The translations under genes and the position numbers were made by a program. DNA of 64,000 nucleotides. Origin: Blumeriella jaapii. Its lineage: Eukaryota > Ascomycota > Leotiomycetes > Helotiales > Drepanopezizaceae. Position 1 is the stretch's first letter, and the number at the start of each line of letters is the position of its first letter. Below the pieces are notes generated by a model that had not been told where the DNA came from, ran no database searches, and was given only the letters and a program-made list of their open reading frames with translations. Location: assembly GCA_009599575.1 (NCBI GenBank), contig VWND01000067.1, positions 1,488,001-1,552,000 on the forward strand. The letters are read 5' to 3'. Of this stretch, positions 22,660 through 34,559 are shown in pieces.

Positions 22660-25600
22660 CAAACCTTCGGAATACGCTTTCAGCCAATCTACAAATTTTG
22701 CAAAAGGACCGGAAAGCTTTTTATACGTTAAATAAAAATCGCGTATTTTTAAAAAAACATATATAAAATCAAACGCGGAATGCTACGTAAAATCTTTATC
22801 TAAGCCTATCCAAAAAGCTTTATATTAAAAAGTCTTCCGCTGCATTCGATAAGCGATTAATTTTTCGATTTTGTTGTCAAGTTTATTAATTATATTAATA
22901 AATTCAAAAGCTAAGTTAATCTGATTTAAAAACGCGTTGTTAGCTATTTTACGCAGTCGACTAGCGTAAAAAACTAAATATACGTTTATAATACTAGAAA
23001 AGTCTAGCTTAAAAGCGTTATTAAAAATTTTGGCTACAATTTTGAAAAAGCCGTTTGTAAAATTATCGAGCTTGCGAAAAGGCCGGGAAATCGGAAATAA
23101 ACGCATATCGAGCCAAACGTAATCGCTAACGTTAAAATCGATCGCGCGGCGAAATTTATTCGCATTTTTTTTTATTTTATCGTAAGTTTATTAAAAGTGC
23201 GATTTAGCGAAGTTCTAAGCGTCGTAATAGCGGCGAGCGTACGCACGAGTTTCGTTTGCGTTTAATTTATATAAAAAGTTAAAAAAAAATATATCGAGCT
23301 TTCAATTTCAATTGATATAAAAAATATAATCGTATATAATTTCAAAAAATAAAAAACCATCTAGATTCTCGTAAAAAAAAACTATTTAAGCGAAGTCCAT
23401 TATTAAAAAAAATTCGCTCCAATCGTTTTAATAAAAGTTTACGAAAAGTCGAAAGCGTTTTTGCAAGTATTAATTATAATTTTCGGTGTGACCGTCGGTT
23501 TCGGAATAAGCGGCTATCGAAAGCTTTAATTACGTACCGAGTATTTTATTTAATTCAAATCAAAAAGTAAACTAATATTAAAAGCCACGATCGTTAATAA
23601 TACTTTTTAAAAAGCCAAAATATTTATATACGTGAAAAATATATAATTTAGCGAAATTTCGAGCGTCGATATTTTTATAATAAAAAATCGAAATAATTTG
23701 CTTAAAAAAGCGATTTATTATTACGAATACGTTATCGTAATCGTATTTGTTTTTATTAAAACTGCAAAAATTTATTATAACGTATTTTTAAAAATGGTTA
23801 AAAATAAAAAAAAGCTGAAAAAAGCCGGAGCGTTTTTTTTTTAAAATAAAACTCTTTCGATAAGCGTAGCAATTGCGATAATATTGTTTTACAAAAGCTG
23901 TTATACCTCGCTAATAATATTAGTCCGAAAGCAATTGCGTAATTTTACGAACGTTAAAATAAACAATAAAAATTTGGTCGTATACTTTTCGTACAAAAGC
24001 CAAACGAAAATAATCGACGTCTGGTATTATTAAGCGACCGTAATATAATAGCAGATCGCGTTTAAATATATACGAAATATTATTATCGTCGTTTTTTTTT
24101 GTAGCGTTTCGTATAGCTTTTTTTCGGAAAGCTATTAAACTGTTAGCTGTGCGATTAGCGTGGAAAATTTAATTAATAATACGAAATACGAAAAAAAAAT
24201 CAGCTATTTCAACGATAAAAACAGCTGTTTCGAAAGCCGTGGAAAATCGAAGTTTTTTAATTAAAAAGCGGTGATCGATTTGATTTATTCGAAAAAGGAT
24301 TTGCAAACGTTAAATACGTTTAAAAAAAATTTAACGATCGAATTCGCTCGTACGATATATTAATACGTTAGTTAAAAAGTTATGTTTACTTAGTTTATAC
24401 GTAATAAAAAAGTTGTAATCGGCGAAAAACTCGGCCCAGCGTGCTTATCGAGCGTTCAAAAGTTTGAAAATTATAAAATATTCCAAAATCTTATAATTAG
24501 TAATTATTTTAATTTAGTAAACTGAACTAATTAATTCAGCACGAAAATTGCTTAAAAGTCTTACGATTGCGAGCATTTTTTTATCGTATACGACGTAGTT
24601 TAGCTTTGCGAAAATTATAATTTTGCTAAAATAAGCGATTGAAAGCTAGTCGTTATTATAAAATTGCGAAAGCATAAAAGCTATTACGCCGTCGAAAGCG
24701 TTAGTTTCTAATATGCAAAAAAGATCTTGCCTGTAATATTATAAAATTAATATAATAATAAAAGCCAGTATAAAAAAATCGAAACTTTTTTAATATTTAA
24801 AAATGAAATTGTAAAAAACGTTAGCTTTAGTCAAATAAACTAAAAGCTTTGCAATTATACCGTAGTTTCGAATAAAACGTCGGTAGAAATTACAAAAACT
24901 AAAAAAGCTTTATATATTTTTTATAATAATAAAAAGCTTTTAATAAGCGACTACGAAGATTTTTTCTGGATTTATTTTTAGGCTTTTAGTCGAAATAATA
25001 AAGCTTAAGTAACGGATTCGAATAACGTTAAATTTAAATTTTCGAATATCGGCCTGTAATTCAGCGTTAGCGAGCTTTTAAAGCATTTTGCGAACGTATA
25101 TAATATATTTTAATAAGTCGGACGAATAAATAAAATATTATTTAAATATATAATGCAAAAATCGTTTAAATAATCGAAAAAAACGTCGTTTATATAACGT
25201 TAATAAATTGCGGATTTATTAATAAAGCCAAAAGATAGCATTTTGCATTTATAAACGCCGTAACGCGTACGAAATATCGTCAGTTTTTTATTAGCGGAAT
25301 TTATTCGAATTTTATAAAAAGCTTAACGAATATCGAATTTCGTAAAAATTCGTACTTTCGAAAAACGAGCAAAAGTTTTATCGATAAAAAAAAGAAAATA
25401 GCGATCCTTACGAATAACATTATTAAAAGCTCGATAATCGATACAAAAACGCAGTAAACCGTCGGGTTTTTTGACGAAAAGTATTAAAACAGCGAAAAAA
25501 ACGATAAAAAATTCGATAAAACTTTTATTAAAATTATTTTACAAATAAATCTTAATAATCTCGAGCTTTAGAATCGATATTTTATACAAAAAAATATATT

Positions 25601-25860
25601 TCAACTTTTTCTTATTTACAATAAGCTCGATTTTATAATCGTAAGGCCGGTGAAAAGCTAGTTCGTTATTAGCGGCCTTAAAAAACACGTATTCGAAGTT
25701 TTTATATTCCGGAAAAAAAAATTCGAAAAAAAGTTTATTCGAAGTTAGCTTTGCTAAGCTGATTAAAAAGGTCGAAATCGATATTTCGTTGGTTTTGAAA
25801 CGTTCGAAAAAACTATAAAATTAGATTTTAAAAAAAGTATTATACGTAAAATCGTTTAGT
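22660..25860 (-). pseudogene. GypB RT, RNase H, integrase and chromodomain (B3)
   Basis: Same order as B1. Integrase C-terminus and chromodomain start are open at 23106-22825 (MRLFPISRPFRKLDNFTNGF to KIEKLIAYRMQ). RNase H lies around 24440-24800 and RT around 25040-25600, with the K.DG and CIDYRAFNN blocks at 25470-25420. It is more mutated than B1. Confidence 0.78.
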
Positions 25861-26885
25861 ATTCTGTCGATTTCGTATAAAAAAGTTGAAAACATTTTAA
25901 CTGCTTTTTTTTTAAAAATCAGTTTAAAAGCGTATGCAATAATTTAGCAAATGAAAATTAAATAAGCAGCAAATTAAAAAACTCGTTTTCGAATTAATCG
26001 TTTAAAAAATTCAAAAAGTGGCTTATCTAAACTATCGATTATATTAAGCTGAAAGGCCATCGCGGAGAAGACTTTTCTTCGGTTTTTGGTATAACTGTTT
26101 TTCGTAAAACGAAAAAGCTGTTTAAACAAAAAAAAAAAAAAAAAAAAAAAATAATAATAAAAAAAAAATCGGCAGCCTGGGAAAATAGTATAATTTTTTG
26201 TATTATTTTATTAGCGTCGCTATCGAAATTGGCACCGCGAGTAAAATTCGATTTTTTCGCGCTTCGTATAACGTCGTAAATCTGTTATAATTAATCAAGG
26301 TTTTTGTTACGTTTTACAGCGTCGTTTTGATGGCGAAATTAAATTTTTCGAAAATGCAAATAAAAAATTTTAATATAACAAGCGTAAAAGATTATAAAAA
26401 GATAAAACTTCGGCTAATACAGCTTGCGTTTATTACAATTTAATAAAACTTAATATTCGGCCAACCAAGCTTTTTTTAAAATTATATTATAATTTCCGAA
26501 ATTAATAATCAAAAAAAAAATAAACGATTGTATTCGGTTGTTAATAATAAAATTAAAAAGCGTAAAATATATAATCAAATAGCCACGAGCTTTATTATTT
26601 TTTTTACAAAAAAAAAAAGCCGGGAAAAATTAAATTAAAAGTTTAAAAAAAAAAAAAAAACTTAATTGGCGCCGAATCGATCAACGCATAACCGTTCGCT
26701 CCAGAATCGGCGAACGCTTTCATTTTGTACGAAAAGCTATTTTTAATAAATATAACGGAAATTATTAATAAATCGCTATCAAAAGCTTTCGAACGTTAAA
26801 ATAACGCATATCGCGTAATACGCCTAAAAAGAAAGCTTTGCTTAGGCCTGAGCGTTTTTCCGACTGACGGAAAAGCTTTTAACTT
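25861..26885 (-). pseudogene. GypB protease and linker (B3)
   Basis: Linker with a long A-run at ~26131-26152 and the 33-bp palindrome at 26210-26242. The protease block corresponds to B1 6613-6800 and lies at ~26660-26850. Homology to GypB gag stops within ~40 bases after the protease at the rearrangement point. Confidence 0.72.
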
Positions 26886-27162
26886 TTTGGCGAGATTCCA
26901 GGCGTCGTAATAGCGGCGAGCGTACGCACGAGCTTCGTTTGCGTTTAGCTTATATAAAAGATTGGAAAAAAAGGAAATATTAAGATTTTAATTTTAATTG
27001 GTATAAGAAATATAATCGTATATAATTTCAAAAAGTAAAAGGCTATTTAGATTTTCGTAAAAAAAAATTATTTAAGCGAAATTTATTATCGGAAAAAATT
27101 CGCTTTAATCGTTTTAATAAAAATTTAGGAAAAGTCGAAAGCGTTTTTGCAAATATTAATTG
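26886..27162 (-). pseudogene. GypB integrase fragment (B2, second piece)
   Basis: Equivalent to B1 ~3184-3460 (AGGCGTCGTAATAGCGGCGAGC and onward), minus-strand coding. It ends ...ATTAATTG where C2 is inserted; the homology resumes without loss at 44864 (ATTGTAAATTTCGG). Confidence 0.82.
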
Positions 27163-27429
27163 TGTAAAAGTAAATAGGAAAACCAGACTGATACGGCCAT
27201 ATGTCGGTAGGTAAAATAGTCTAGGAAATCCCTAAAAAAGACTGAAGAAAAAAAAAGAAAAAAAAATAAAAGTATAAATTAAACTGCGTGGCTATAATAT
27301 TATCTAAAAGGATGCTTTGCTTTTATATTTGTTAAAAGTAGTTAATAGCAAAGGGTTTCGAAAGGATCTATGCCTCGATTATAGCTAAAACTACCAATTT
27401 TTATTAATACAAAATATTACCGTTTTACA
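27163..27429 (-). repeat. GypC 3' LTR (C2)
   Basis: TGTAAAAG to GTTTTACA on the plus strand, 267 bp, both ends intact. The next ~140 bases (27430-27570) are untranslated sequence after X. Confidence 0.9.
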
Positions 27430-27559
27430 TTTTATTTCAAATAATATATGTAATCGTTTTTAACTACGATTAAAAAAAATATAATTTTAATAAATGCAAT
27501 CTAGTTTATTTTATATAATTTAAAAACCAATTAATTAAAAACCGAACTTTTTAATTTTA

Positions 27560-30500
27560 TATTTCTTCGGTTTTTTAATCCGTTTTTAGCTTTTTTGCTG
27601 TTAGCTTTTGCGAAAAAATAACGTTTCGCTTATCGTTTAAATTATTTTGTTTATTTTGCTTTTTTAAAAAATAGCTCGATAAAATATTAGTCGAAGTATC
27701 GTTTAAATCTACGAACGTTCTGATAGCTTTTTCGTCGATAATATTATTAAATATCGCCGCGACGAATGCTTTTACGATTTTTTTCCGTAAATAATAAAGT
27801 TCAGCTTTTAAATATAATTTTACGTTTTGCAAAAAGCGCTGAAAAGTTTTATATTAAAATCGTTAAAATAATCGATTAATTCGTCGTAATTAAAACCGAT
27901 TAACGTTTTTACTTCGCGTAAAACTAATAGGTCGGATTACGGTTGTTTACCGACGAATGCTTTTGAAAAAGCTTCGAGGTTTGTAAAAAAAACTATTTCA
28001 CGGAATAATTCGAAAATAATCGTTTGCAATCGAAATCATCGAAAATATTATAATTGCTTTCGTCGCAAAACAAATAATATTAAATTGTTTATCGAAGCGT
28101 CGTTTTCGAAATGATTTTTGTATTTCTGCGCCGTATAATTATTCGAATAAATTAGCATCGCGCCGTCGGTTTTTTAAGTTTTAAATTTAACGAAAATCTT
28201 TTGCTTAATCGAAAAATTAATAAAAATTATTTTATTTTTTATTTCGTAGCTTTCGGTTTCGTAATTCGATAAAATAACTAAAACTATTGTTTTAAACGCG
28301 CTGAAATACAAAAAAGCTAAGCTTTTTTAAATAGTTTTAATTAGCTTGGCGTCGTGGTATAATTGCAAATAAATTTCGATTATTTCCGAATTATATACGA
28401 ATATAAGCAAAACGTTATAATCGAAAATAGCGTCGATAAGATTTTCGATTTTTTTTTTTTTTTAAAAATCGGCGATATCGAATTTTATAATTATAATACG
28501 GTCGGAATTAGCGAAACTTAAAGCGATCGGAATGTCAAAATAAGCTACGAAATAGCAGTTTTCGAAATTTCGAATAATCAAAGCAGCGAAATAAAAGCCG
28601 GAATATATTCTAAAAGCTTATTAAATAAAACTGTAAAATATATTAGCGAAAAAAGCTGTAAGCGCTTTTTGGGTTTTAATTAATCGGAAATAATACTTAT
28701 ATATAGCTATTTTTTTTTTTATAAAATACAGTAATAATTTGTTTTTTCCGTTATAAAACCTTACGTAATTAACGAATTCACAATTTAGTTTAAATAGATT
28801 TTAAAATATATTTTCGGTCGAAAGGCCAGAAAAATCGGCTTTTAGAAATATTCGCTGCTTTTATTTTTTTTTGTTTTAATCGAGTTTTATAATCGCGTTA
28901 AAAGCTTTAAAATCTGTTTTGAAATTCGCGTAGTTTAGATAAGTTTTAGCACGCGCTTAAATAATTTTCGTAATTTTTCGTCGGAATATAAATTAATTAT
29001 TAAAATCAATTTCGAACACGTTGTAATTCGAATTTTTAATAGCAGCGAATCGATTAGCGAAGCCGATAACGTCGATTTTTTTTATAATTAAATCGCAGTA
29101 CGCCGCGTAATAACGTACGTAAAAATAGCAGAACTTGCCGTTTTTTTTAGCGTTAACGTTATTTGTAAAAACGAAATTAAAAAATCGGAGTTTTTTAACG
29201 AAAAAAATTCGAATAAAAACGGATTATCGTTTTTAAAAGTTTTTTTTATTTATTCCGACGTATTATATTTGCAATTTTCCGAAAAAAACTTGGTTTAATT
29301 TTCGTTCGAAGCAAAAACAAAAGCTAACGGATTTATTTAGTTTTTATATAAAAATATCGAAATAAAACTTCTGAATCGTTTCGTCGTCGAAAGCGAAAGT
29401 TTTAAGCAAAATAATTTGATTTTATATTTTTTATATAATTTTTTCCGCGATAATTTCGATATTTTTTTAAACTTTTTCGGTCGAATTATATAATAATCGA
29501 AATTTTAAATATTTTTATTAAAATTTAAAATATTAACGATAATAATACGACGTTTTTAAACGCAGCAAACGTTTTTAATATTTGCGTATTTAATTTCGAA
29601 AAGTCAAATTTAAAATCGTTTCGGTTTTTTTTTTTCGAAATGCCGGCGTTTTTTAAATTTAATTTCGTAAAATCGTCGCGTTTTTTGTTAATTAATTTAA
29701 AAGCTATAATTCGGCGTCGATTTCCGGCTGTTTTTATTCGCGGTGTTTTTTTTGTTAACGACGCGAATAATTTTTTTTTCCGAATAAAAAAAGTTTCGAA
29801 AATATCGGCGCGCTTTTTTACGTTTTTTATTTTTATTTTTTTCGAAATCGTTTTTATAAATACGATAAGTTTTTTGTATTCGAATAAGCGGTTATTTGCT
29901 ATTACGCTTTTGATTTCGTTTTCGGATTCGTTTTCGATAATTAAAAATAAAAATCGCCGAATAATTTTAGCTGTTTTAAAAATATTAATTGCTACCGCGT
30001 ATGTTTTTTTGAATTAAACAAAAATAATATTAGCTTTTTCGTTTTTTTCGTCGTCGTAATTTTGAAATATCGGAATAGCGTCGTTTTTTTCTTTTGATAT
30101 AAAAATATCGTATTTAGCGACGCTTAATTTTTTATTTTAAAAAAAAAACTTAAGGTTTCGCAGCCGATTAAAACTTTTTTTAGCGATTGCATAACGTCGT
30201 CGACCAGTTTGCAAACAGCTGTGAAAAAGCTTATAAATCTGCGGGCTTTTAAATTATTAGCTTTTAAAGCTTGCGTTTTAAAAATATAAGCGTTTAATAT
30301 CCAAACTTTTTTTTTAATAAAAATAATAATTTCGAAAAAACGAGCGAAATGCCGAAATAAAATAATATCGGTAATTTTATTAAAAACGTATTTTTAAATA
30401 TTTTTTTTTCGTTAATTTAGCAAAAAGCGTAAAATCCGGTCTGTTATTTTTTTATTATTATTTCGAGCTTTTTTTGTTTCGGCGAAAGCTTTTAAAGCGT

Positions 30501-30750
30501 TATCGTAATTCAGCAGAAATTTATTATAATCAAAGCTTTTGCGAACGAATTCAGCTTTAATAAAACTTTCGTAATCGAATAGAAATTCGTTAACGTTTTT
30601 AATTATTATATCGAATTGTTTTATAAATGTTTTTATAAAAGCTGCTTATTAATTTAAAATAGCGGTATTATATATTTGCTTAAATTCGAAAAAATTACGT
30701 ATAATAATTTCGTTTCAAAATAAATTAAAAATAAATTTGCCAGATTTAAC
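27560..30750 (-). pseudogene. GypC extra coding region X (C2), unknown function
   Basis: Same region as in C1, here on the minus strand behind a complete pol, which proves that X belongs to the element. The C-terminus is open at 27832-27575 (MQNVKLYLKAELYYLRKKIV to FSQKLTAKKLKTD). Further blocks: a GFNYDELIDYFNDF equivalent (~27880), ILSNYETESYEIKN (~28260), a TAQKYKNHFENDAS equivalent (~28120) and a KNEKANIIFVQF equivalent (~30040). The A-run near 28450 has a different length from C1 and shifts the frame. The open stretch on the opposite strand at 29640-30017 is taken as a shadow. No transmembrane or signal segment can be trusted, because RIP enriches Phe, Ile and Leu. Confidence 0.6.
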
Positions 30751-31340
30751 AACGTTTTGCTTAAAAAACGATATAATATCGATAAGTTTATTAATTAAAA
30801 AAATGCGTTATGTTTATTAAAAAGTAATTAAAAAAAATACGAAAATTATAAAATATTTGTATTTAAAAATTACGGAAATCCGCATATTATTTTTTTAATA
30901 AATTATAATTGTTTAGGCAGGCACCCGTTTAAAACAACGAAAAAAGTAAATAATACAAAAAGTAATAAATAATGAAATGCATAAAAAATAGTTTTCGTAA
31001 AATATACGAGCAATATAAATATATTAAATATGCGGCTTAAATATATATAAAGCTTTTGTTTTAATAAACAAAAGTATAATTAAATAAAAAAAATATAATA
31101 AATATTTTAAATAATATAAAAAAAAGTTTTAAAAATAAATAATATATATAAAACAAAGTAATTAAATTAAATATAAGCAAGCAAAACAAAAATAGTAAAA
31201 TAATATATAATAAAAAAGAAAACAATAGATAACAAAAATAATAAAACAATTAGTAAATAATTTTGTAAATACTTTTTTTTTTTTCGGTTATAAATAAAAT
31301 CACGATTTAAATTGTGTTTTCAGCCGCCGGATTATCGTTC
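30751..31340 (-). other. GypC pol-X spacer (C2)
   Basis: AT-rich, CpG-poor, no convincing coding. Near the pol end it holds the degenerate palindrome CACGATTTAAATTGTG (31301-31316). The 62-codon minus-strand frame at 31249-31061 is almost only Phe, Leu, Ile and Tyr and is considered chance. Confidence 0.6.
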
Positions 31341-32640
31341 GGTTGTTTTCAAACCTTTTCAAAAGGTTTTTTTTTTAAAAAATATAATCGCTTTAATCGG
31401 AATCGTCGTCGAAATCGCTGAAATCGGAATCGCTGTTTAAATTAAATTTTAAAAAATAGATTTGCTGATTTTTTTTATAAAATCGTTTTAACCGGTTAAC
31501 GGCGAACGTTTTTTTCAGTTTTGTTTTATCGAGTTTCGTAAGTTTATAATAGCTTTTATTTAATTCGGCTTCGTATACTTCGTAAAATCCGAGCTATTTA
31601 TAATTAAGTTTAATATCGGCCGATTTGTTAATAGCGCGTTGAACGTCGTAAACCAAAATCAGAATTTTTTTTTTAATTAGCGTTTTTTTTTAAATCTTAA
31701 TTTTATTTCAGACTTTTTTAGCTGCCTTTTTATACTTTTTTTTTTTTAAAATTTTTTTTTTTATATTTATATCGCGATAATTTGATTATTTAAATCTTAT
31801 TATTAATAAATCTGCTTTTGTTTTTATTTTAATTATATTATAAAATTTTTATATAAATTATTTTGTTTCCAAAAGCAATCGAGCGTTTCTGCTGTATTAA
31901 ATAAAAAATAAAATTATTTTAGTAAAAGCGTATATATATATACGTATAATAAAAAGCATTTTCGAAAATTTCCGCGATTAACGCTTATAGCTTTTTCGAA
32001 TAGCTTTTGAAAAGCCGTTAAAAATATTTTTATAGCTTCGTTTAACGGATCCGTTGCTTTTCGAATTATAAGCTGAGATTTAAATACGCTAAATTTCGTA
32101 TTTTTTTTTAAAAGTTTCGATAACGCTTTTGTTTTCGGATTTATTATCGACGTTTAATTTGCTAAATAAACCGTATCGATATATAACGTTTTTAAAAAAA
32201 AAATCGTTATAATTTCGAAAATAGCGTTTCGGAAAAGTCGTTTTTCAGGCTATTTAAAAAAGTCGTCGATAACGAATACGAAATATATATATTCGCGGTC
32301 GATAATCGGTACGCGTATAACGTCGAAATTAATTTTTTTTTAAATTTCAAAAAACTACGTCGGATATAATAAGTTTTTTTTTCGTTTAAGCTTTCGTTTT
32401 TAGTAAAAAATACAATTTTTAACGAAAGCTTTGCAATTTTCGAAGCATTTTTTTTATTAAAAATCGTTTTTGATTCGGTAATAAATAGCTTCAGCTTTTT
32501 TATAAAACACTTTTTCGTAAGCTTTTTTTATAATTTAAAACTTATCAGTTTTATTATTCATTATTAAACGTTTTTAATATATATTATTTTTTATTTTATA
32601 AAATTTTCTGTCCGCTAAAATATAATCGAAAGTTTGATTT
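31341..32640 (-). pseudogene. GypC integrase (C2)
   Basis: Minus-strand continuation of pol. The C-terminal end corresponds to KLKKTFAANRLKRFYRKN in C3 (~53190-53240), the conserved end of this gypsy lineage. It is followed by an acidic Asp/Ser tail (DFSDSDDDS in C3 at ~53280-53310; here near 31400-31430). Zinc-domain and DDE residues are largely lost in this copy; see C3 for a readable version. Confidence 0.7.
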
Positions 32641-34210
32641 TTAAATAATTTAAATTAATAATTTAATACGCTAAATAATTTAAATAAAATCATTAAATAA
32701 TATGCGATTAAATAAAAGTTTTCGGATTCGTAATTATCGATTAAAAGTTTATTTTCGTCGTTAATCGGCTTATTCCGATCGTTTTCGATTAAATCCATTC
32801 GCGGTGCTAACCGAAATAATAACGCGAATGCTTTTTCGGCCCGAAAATTAATGTTTTTTATTCGCGATACTATCCGAAATAACAACGCGAATAGTTTCGG
32901 CTTTATAAAATCCAAAGCGCAAATAATAAAACAGCCGATTTTGTTAGCAATTTATTCGTTAATATTTTATTCGTTTTATTCAGCGAAATTAAACGAATAA
33001 AAGCGTTTTCGTTTAAAAAAGCCGTTTGCCGCTGTATTAATTGTTTTTTTAATATGCCTGATTTCGAAGTTTATAAATCGCATTTAAGCTATTTAATTAG
33101 TAACGAGCGCTTTTGATAAATTATTAGCTTTTTTATTTAATTAATCGACAAAAACTTTTGCGTTTATTTCTAAAATAAAATATACGCCGTATAATTCGCT
33201 TTTTATTTTTTTTATTATTTTAAAGCGTTTCGACATTTTTATTTAATAATATCGTAGCGTATTTTCGCAGAAAATTATAAACCGCTTTCGAATCGTAAAA
33301 AATACCGTTTTTTGTTTTTATCGATTTGTTGCAATACAGCTTTTTAACCGAAAATATTAGCGTCGATAATTAAAATAATTTTTTTTGCGTTTAAGCTGTA
33401 ATCGATCCGTATAAACGATAAAGCCGATGAAAAATCGTTTTTAAAAACTTTTATAATTTTTTTTTTTTTTTTCTCAAACGAAATCGATTTTTTTTTTATC
33501 GTGGCGTAAATAAATGCAGCTTTTTAAAAAAAAATTTTGATTTAATTGCGATAGTAAATTATAATGCTAATAAAAGCTTTGATTTCGGTAATATTTTCAT
33601 ACTTTTTTTATTCGCAAATTTTTTTAATTTTCTTTCGTTAAAAATAGCGACCAGCGCTATTAGTTATATAATTAATAATATTTATTTCGGAATTTCCAAA
33701 TTTTAATTAAAAGCCAATAATAGCTTTGGCTTTTTCGAAGCAAATTATAATTTTATCGATGTTTTAAATATATTTTATTATATAGCGTCGAACTTTAGAA
33801 AAAATCTTTTTATTATTATAATATAATTTAAAGCTTTTTATTTTAACGTCGTTAACGTAAAAAAAAATAATATCAGAAATATAAATTATAAAAATTTTAT
33901 ATACGATTTTTACAAATTAAGCGACTAAATTAATAGCTTTTATAAATACTTTCGTTATACGCAGCAAATCGATTAATATTTAAATTGCCGTTATATTTCG
34001 AAATCGTAGGTTAAGTATTAAATAATCGTAGCCGGAAAACAAATCGAAAAAAAAAGCAATTATTAATTTTGCGAATTCGTTTAAAAATTAATCGACGTTA
34101 AATAGCACGTTAACGTTTCGTATCGTTATTTTGTTTATTTCGACGATTGCGGTAATAAGTTTGTAAATGCTTTTTTTTTTTCGCAATAATAAATTATTTG
34201 TTTTTGTATA
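32641..34210 (-). pseudogene. GypC reverse transcriptase (most) and RNase H (C2)
   Basis: Interrupted at 34210 by B4, with the RT N-terminus continuing at 40623. The catalytic box reads YVND near 33857-33846 (YVDD changed), followed by V.VK. RNase H includes an IDASIFDW-type block (~33380). The open piece 32915-32655 is the acidic linker to integrase and holds two copies of the 33-bp palindrome (32797-32829, 32860-32892) reading FALLFR(L/I)xxR twice. Confidence 0.78.
32797..32892. repeat. two 33-bp palindromic motifs, GypC type (C2)
   Basis: 32797-32829 (arm ATTCGCGGTGCTA) and 32860-32892 (arm ATTCGCGATACTA), both ending ACGCGAAT, with starts 63 bases apart. C3 has the pair at 51816-51848 and 51879-51911, with the same 63-base spacing. 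Confidence 0.65.
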
Positions 34211-34473
34211 TGTGACGATCTAATCAGTCGGAAGGCTGGGAGATCAGTCAACTAGTCGCCGTATTCATATGGCATAAAACGAGCCTTTGATTCTGTAACA
34301 AAAATATTCATTTAGAATCAACAATTGCAAAAGGCAAAAGTTGCTAAAAAAAAAAGCTTTATATATATAATAGTTTTCACAATTGATAAAAAACTTACTA
34401 AAAGATCAAAAAGCTTGCAGCTATACGTAGTTGCTAAAATAATATACGAAAAGCAAAAAAATAAATCGTTATA
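34211..34473 (-). repeat. GypB 3' LTR (B4)
   Basis: TGTGACGATC to CGTTATA, 263 bp. Confidence 0.88.
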
Positions 34474-34559
34474 TTATTTTTCCATCCGAAAAAAGCGCGC
34501 TTTCGAGCTTTTATTTATTAGCACGTTATTATTTAAATAATCGTACGAATTTAAATTTT

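Larger units (their letters stand above)
22316..26885 (-). mobile_element. GypB copy B3, 3' LTR through protease (5' end lost)
   Basis: Minus-strand GypB inserted in GypD integrase after gcacc. Colinear with B1 from the 3' LTR to just past the protease. At ~26886 it jumps to sequence equivalent to B1 ~3184 onward (integrase of B2), so its gag, leader and 5' LTR are absent. Confidence 0.85.

Noticed and set aside
29640..30017. 125-codon open frame on the plus strand
   Set aside because: It lies antisense to X of C2, is rich in Phe, Ile and Arg, and has no equivalent that stays open in C1 or C3. Taken as a shadow of X.
31061..31249. 62-codon hydrophobic frame, membrane-protein-like
   Set aside because: Made almost only of Phe, Leu, Ile and Tyr, as any pyrimidine/AT-rich strand would give. 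It is in the pol-X spacer and not conserved.
27430..31340. X as a retroviral-type envelope gene
   Set aside because: Position fits, but no signal peptide, Cys pattern or membrane anchor can be trusted after RIP, and the protein is Lys/Asn-rich with no recognised envelope feature. Left as unknown.
32797..32892. CRISPR-like array from the paired 33-bp units
   Set aside because: Only two units in tandem, inside a eukaryotic retrotransposon coding region, with no array and no cas genes.
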